Below are positions 51,039 through 52,877 of a stretch of DNA of 52,877 nucleotides, in pieces (position 1 is the stretch's first letter; every line of letters begins with the position of its first letter). The translations under genes were made by a program, and so were the position numbers. This DNA comes from Roseburia sp. (GTDB lineage: Bacteria > Bacillota > Clostridia > Lachnospirales > Lachnospiraceae), in NCBI GenBank assembly GCA_019421345.1, contig JAHZFL010000016.1, forward strand, positions 1 to 52,877. The letters are read 5' to 3'. The notes under the pieces are model-generated. The model saw only the letters and a program-made list of their open reading frames with translations, did not search any database and was not told the DNA's origin.

Positions 51039-51104
51039 TTACTCAATGATAGAAGCAACACGGCCTGAACCTACAGTTCTACCACCCTCACGCAATCGGT
51101 CAAA
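51039..51104 (-). pseudogene. tuf: 3' remnant of an EF-Tu (tuf) gene
   Basis: The minus strand encodes LREGGRTVGSGRVASIIE and a stop, which is the extreme C-terminus of EF-Tu. Upstream of the REGG motif the match fades (FDRL instead of FAI) and the rest of the roughly 395-codon gene is absent; within 50 bases the next gene's end begins. The intact terminator still follows. It is a scar of recombination or insertion at a tuf locus, or a piece carried with the neighbouring accessory genes. Confidence 0.8.
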
Positions 51105-51140
51105 CGTACTTTCTCGTTTTTTTGATGTGTTTTGATTCTT

Positions 51141-51496
51141 TTAATCCACATTATTTCGGCGAATTAAAACACCTTTCATAAACTGAGTTTCATTATGTGT
51201 TTCATAAACAATCGACTTTTCTTCTTCTGTACATCCAATCAAAATTTTTATCTCAGAATCCTTTTTCATCAAATCAACGATACACATTATAGCGTCAATC
51301 TTTCTCCGCTTCCAACCCAAACATCAATGCCAGCACCATCCATAGAAGAAGTATCTTTCAAATATCCATAATCAACTCGATAAATGAAATTAGGATATTT
51401 AGGGTGGGCGGTTCCTTTGGGCCTATCTATCACAATTTCAGAATTATTCACCAATTCATCTAAAGCACACCAAAACTCATCATTGTAACTTTTCAC
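51141..51496 (-). pseudogene. Inorganic-pyrophosphatase-like protein gene, frameshifted
   Basis: A GTG at 51496 (KSYNDEFWCALDELV) starts a frame with IVIDRPKGTAHPKYPNFIYRVDYGYL and GIDVWVGSG, like small inorganic-pyrophosphatase-related proteins. It then hits a stop at 51287. The sequence goes on in another frame as KIDAIMCIVDLMKKDSEIKI, LIGCTEEEKSIVYETHNE and FMKGVLIRRNN to 51141. One extra A in the AAA run at about 51301-51303 would restore a single frame of about 118 residues. Either the gene is broken or the assembly lost a base. Confidence 0.75.
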
Positions 51497-51547
51497 CTAA
51501 TCACCCCACTATAAAGTTCAAATTCATCTCCCAGTATTGCTGAAATT

Positions 51548-51988
51548 TCACGCTTCGTCAACCAATGTCTTATCTTCTCTATAAAGCAATGTCATAACGA
51601 AAGCAGCAATTATCAAAACATGTAAAACTATATGATATACATCAGGAACATATCTTCCATCCACATTTATCGGTTGAATACATTCAGAATAATAGGCAAT
51701 CTTCTTGTCGTTGTCTCCCATAAATCCGCTTCCAAACAAAGTATACCATTCATGACTTAAGAACTGAGCAACAAACCACCCCACCAACCATATCAAATGT
51801 ATATTCTTTCCAACCTTTTTAGTAACTAACATTAAAACAAATGTAACCGTTGGAATAAGCATAAATATCCATTCTTCCTTATATGCACTTGTTACCAAAT
51901 ATTTATCTCCCAACTTCAATCCTGTCATCGAAAGAAAATACCAACACAATAAGAGAATATTCCCGATTATTACATGCATTTTTTTCAT
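51548..51988 (-). CDS. Four-helix membrane protein
   Basis: The ATG at 51988 (MKKMHVIIG) has GGAGG eight bases upstream, giving 146 residues. Membrane helices are at about 2-20, 40-57, 65-80 and 118-138, with a loop (LFGSGFMGDNDKKIAYYSE) outside. No family is recognised. Its AT-rich composition matches the neighbouring pyrophosphatase-like gene, and it probably belongs to the same accessory insertion between the tuf scar and the IS element. Confidence 0.7.
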   Translation of the reverse strand: MKKMHVIIGNILLLCWYFLSMTGLKLGDKYLVTSAYKEEWIFMLIPTVTFVLMLVTKKVGKNIHLIWLVGWFVAQFLSHEWYTLFGSGFMGDNDKKIAYYSECIQPINVDGRYVPDVYHIVLHVLIIAAFVMTLLYREDKTLVDEA

Positions 51989-52058
51989 TAATATTTCCTC
52001 CACTAAATTCTGCTTTTCACGACAAAGTTCAACGGGAATTTATCTTTTTAATCTACCA

Positions 52059-52877
52059 TGTCAAAAAGATGGATTGTCAACAGTAAACTAAACAACTTTT
52101 TTAAGGTTATTCTCCCGGTACTCAACTGGTGTCAAGTAACCGAGAGAGGAATGAAGTCTGTGATTGTTAAACCAGTTCACATAATCAGCAAGCTGCAGTT
52201 TTAATGCATCCAGATTTTCAAATGTCTGGTTTTTTGCAAATTCTGTTTTGATGATTTTAAAAGTTGCTTCTGCTACAGCATTATCATATGGGCATCCTTT
52301 ACGGCTGAAAGATCTGGTGATGTCAAATGCTTCCAGCGTTTCTTCTATTAGTTGGTTCTTGAATTCGTTGCCACGGTCTGTGTGAAAAATATTGATTTTT
52401 CCAGACTGTCGCTTACAGTCATAAATGCCTGCTTTACAAGCTTTGCTGTTTTATGTGGTTCGGCACTGTAACCGATGATTTCACGGTTAAAGAGGTCCAC
52501 AAGTATACATATGTAATTCCAGTTCATTCCAACCCGGACATATGTCAGATCACTTACTACTACGTTCCTGTATGGTTGTTCATCGAATTCTCGATTTACA
52601 ACATTTGCGATTTTTGATTCATTGCAGGTATCCTTTTGTGGATGAAACTGAGCTGTTGTATATATTGATACAAGTCCCTCCTGCTTCATAATGCGACCGA
52701 TACGACGACGTGATACAATCATATCCCGCTTTGCCAGTTCCCACTTGATTTTGCGGGTTCCGTAATTATTACGGCTGGCTTTAAATATATCAATTATGGC
52801 TGCAGTTAATTCGGATTCCTCCGCTTTCTGCTTTGCTTCATAATAGTAAGTGCTTCTGGAGATTTTTAGGACTTTGC
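52059..52877 (-). mobile_element. IS3-family (IS150-like) element, one end only
   Basis: The element is cut by the window end. Its visible terminus probably lies near 52059, where the sequence TGTCAAAAAGATGG could be the inverted repeat; the second end needed to confirm this is not in the window. It sits next to the accessory genes and the tuf scar. Confidence 0.7.
52088..52877 (-). pseudogene. IS3-family transposase OrfB (DDE), frameshifted and cut by the window
   Basis: The minus strand encodes the IS3 OrfB: YYYEAKQKAEESELTAAI, NYGTRKIKWELAKRDM, RRIGRIMKQEGL, VSDLTYVRVGMNW (first D), HTDRGNEF (second D), GCPYDNAVAEATFKIIKTE (E), and the end NWFNNHRLHSSLGYLTPVEYREN. The frame changes in a run of five A near 52397-52402, between EKS and IFHTDRG; a sixth A would give LEKINIFHTDRG. 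IS3 programmed frameshifting lies between orfA and orfB, not here, so this is a mutation or an assembly error. Confidence 0.85.

Noticed and set aside
52397..52402. Programmed frameshift of the IS3 transposase
   Set aside because: The shift lies inside the catalytic domain between the two aspartates, not at the orfA/orfB junction where IS3 elements frameshift.

Overview
The window looks like a chromosomal segment from a Gram-positive Clostridia bacterium, most likely Lachnospiraceae. The grounds are strong AGGAGG-type ribosome sites, a single-membrane gene set (lipoproteins, no outer-membrane genes), HicAB, ECF and ABC transporter families typical of that group, and an EF-Tu tail remnant. This assignment rests on pattern recognition; no database was searched.

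Positions 1-29175 hold one very long minus-strand gene cluster. It starts at a good promoter near 29145-29173 and reads down to about 777. In transcription order it encodes: a secreted/anchored VWA protein with a cytoplasmic tail; a contractile-sheath-like protein; two tandem tail-tube (Hcp-like) paralogs; a J-domain protein; two FHA proteins; an intact PP2C phosphatase; a membrane PP2C-like protein with a helical-repeat tail; two unrecognised proteins; a large Hsp70/actin-fold ATPase; another unrecognised protein; a DUF4280 PAAR-like tip protein; a membrane protein; a DcrB/EagR-like small protein; a VgrG-like hub; a pentapeptide-repeat protein; a DUF1629-like protein; and a 2526-residue VgrG-Rhs fusion ending in a deaminase-type toxin, followed by a SUKH-3 immunity gene. 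A duplicated in-frame piece of the Rhs core follows and runs off the window start. I read this as a contractile injection system of a single-membrane bacterium, used against other bacteria. No ClpV, gp25/TssE, TssF/TssG/baseplate J, tape measure or TssJLM gene is recognisable. The system instead carries an Hsp70-like/J-protein pair and FHA/PP2C/VWA signalling proteins, with no kinase in the window.

Positions 29300-38020 hold a 50-residue plus-strand membrane protein, then a minus-strand operon. That operon encodes a propeller-containing extracellular solute-binding lipoprotein, two sugar-type ABC permeases, an HlyD-type adaptor and a MacB-like extracytoplasmic protein, with no ATPase. A divergent response regulator/sensor kinase pair lies next to it, and helically phased direct repeats sit in the shared promoter region.

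Positions 38020-44010 hold a HicAB toxin-antitoxin pair with a consensus promoter, then a complete dipeptide/nickel-type ABC transporter operon. Positions 44100-47015 hold nadA, a tcdA-like gene and a rhodanese-TtcA fusion. Positions 47280-49115 hold an ECF S-component overlapping a class-V aminotransferase. From 49116 to the end lie two lipoprotein genes, a tuf 3' remnant with its terminator, a frameshifted pyrophosphatase-like gene, a small membrane protein and one end of a frameshifted IS3-family element.
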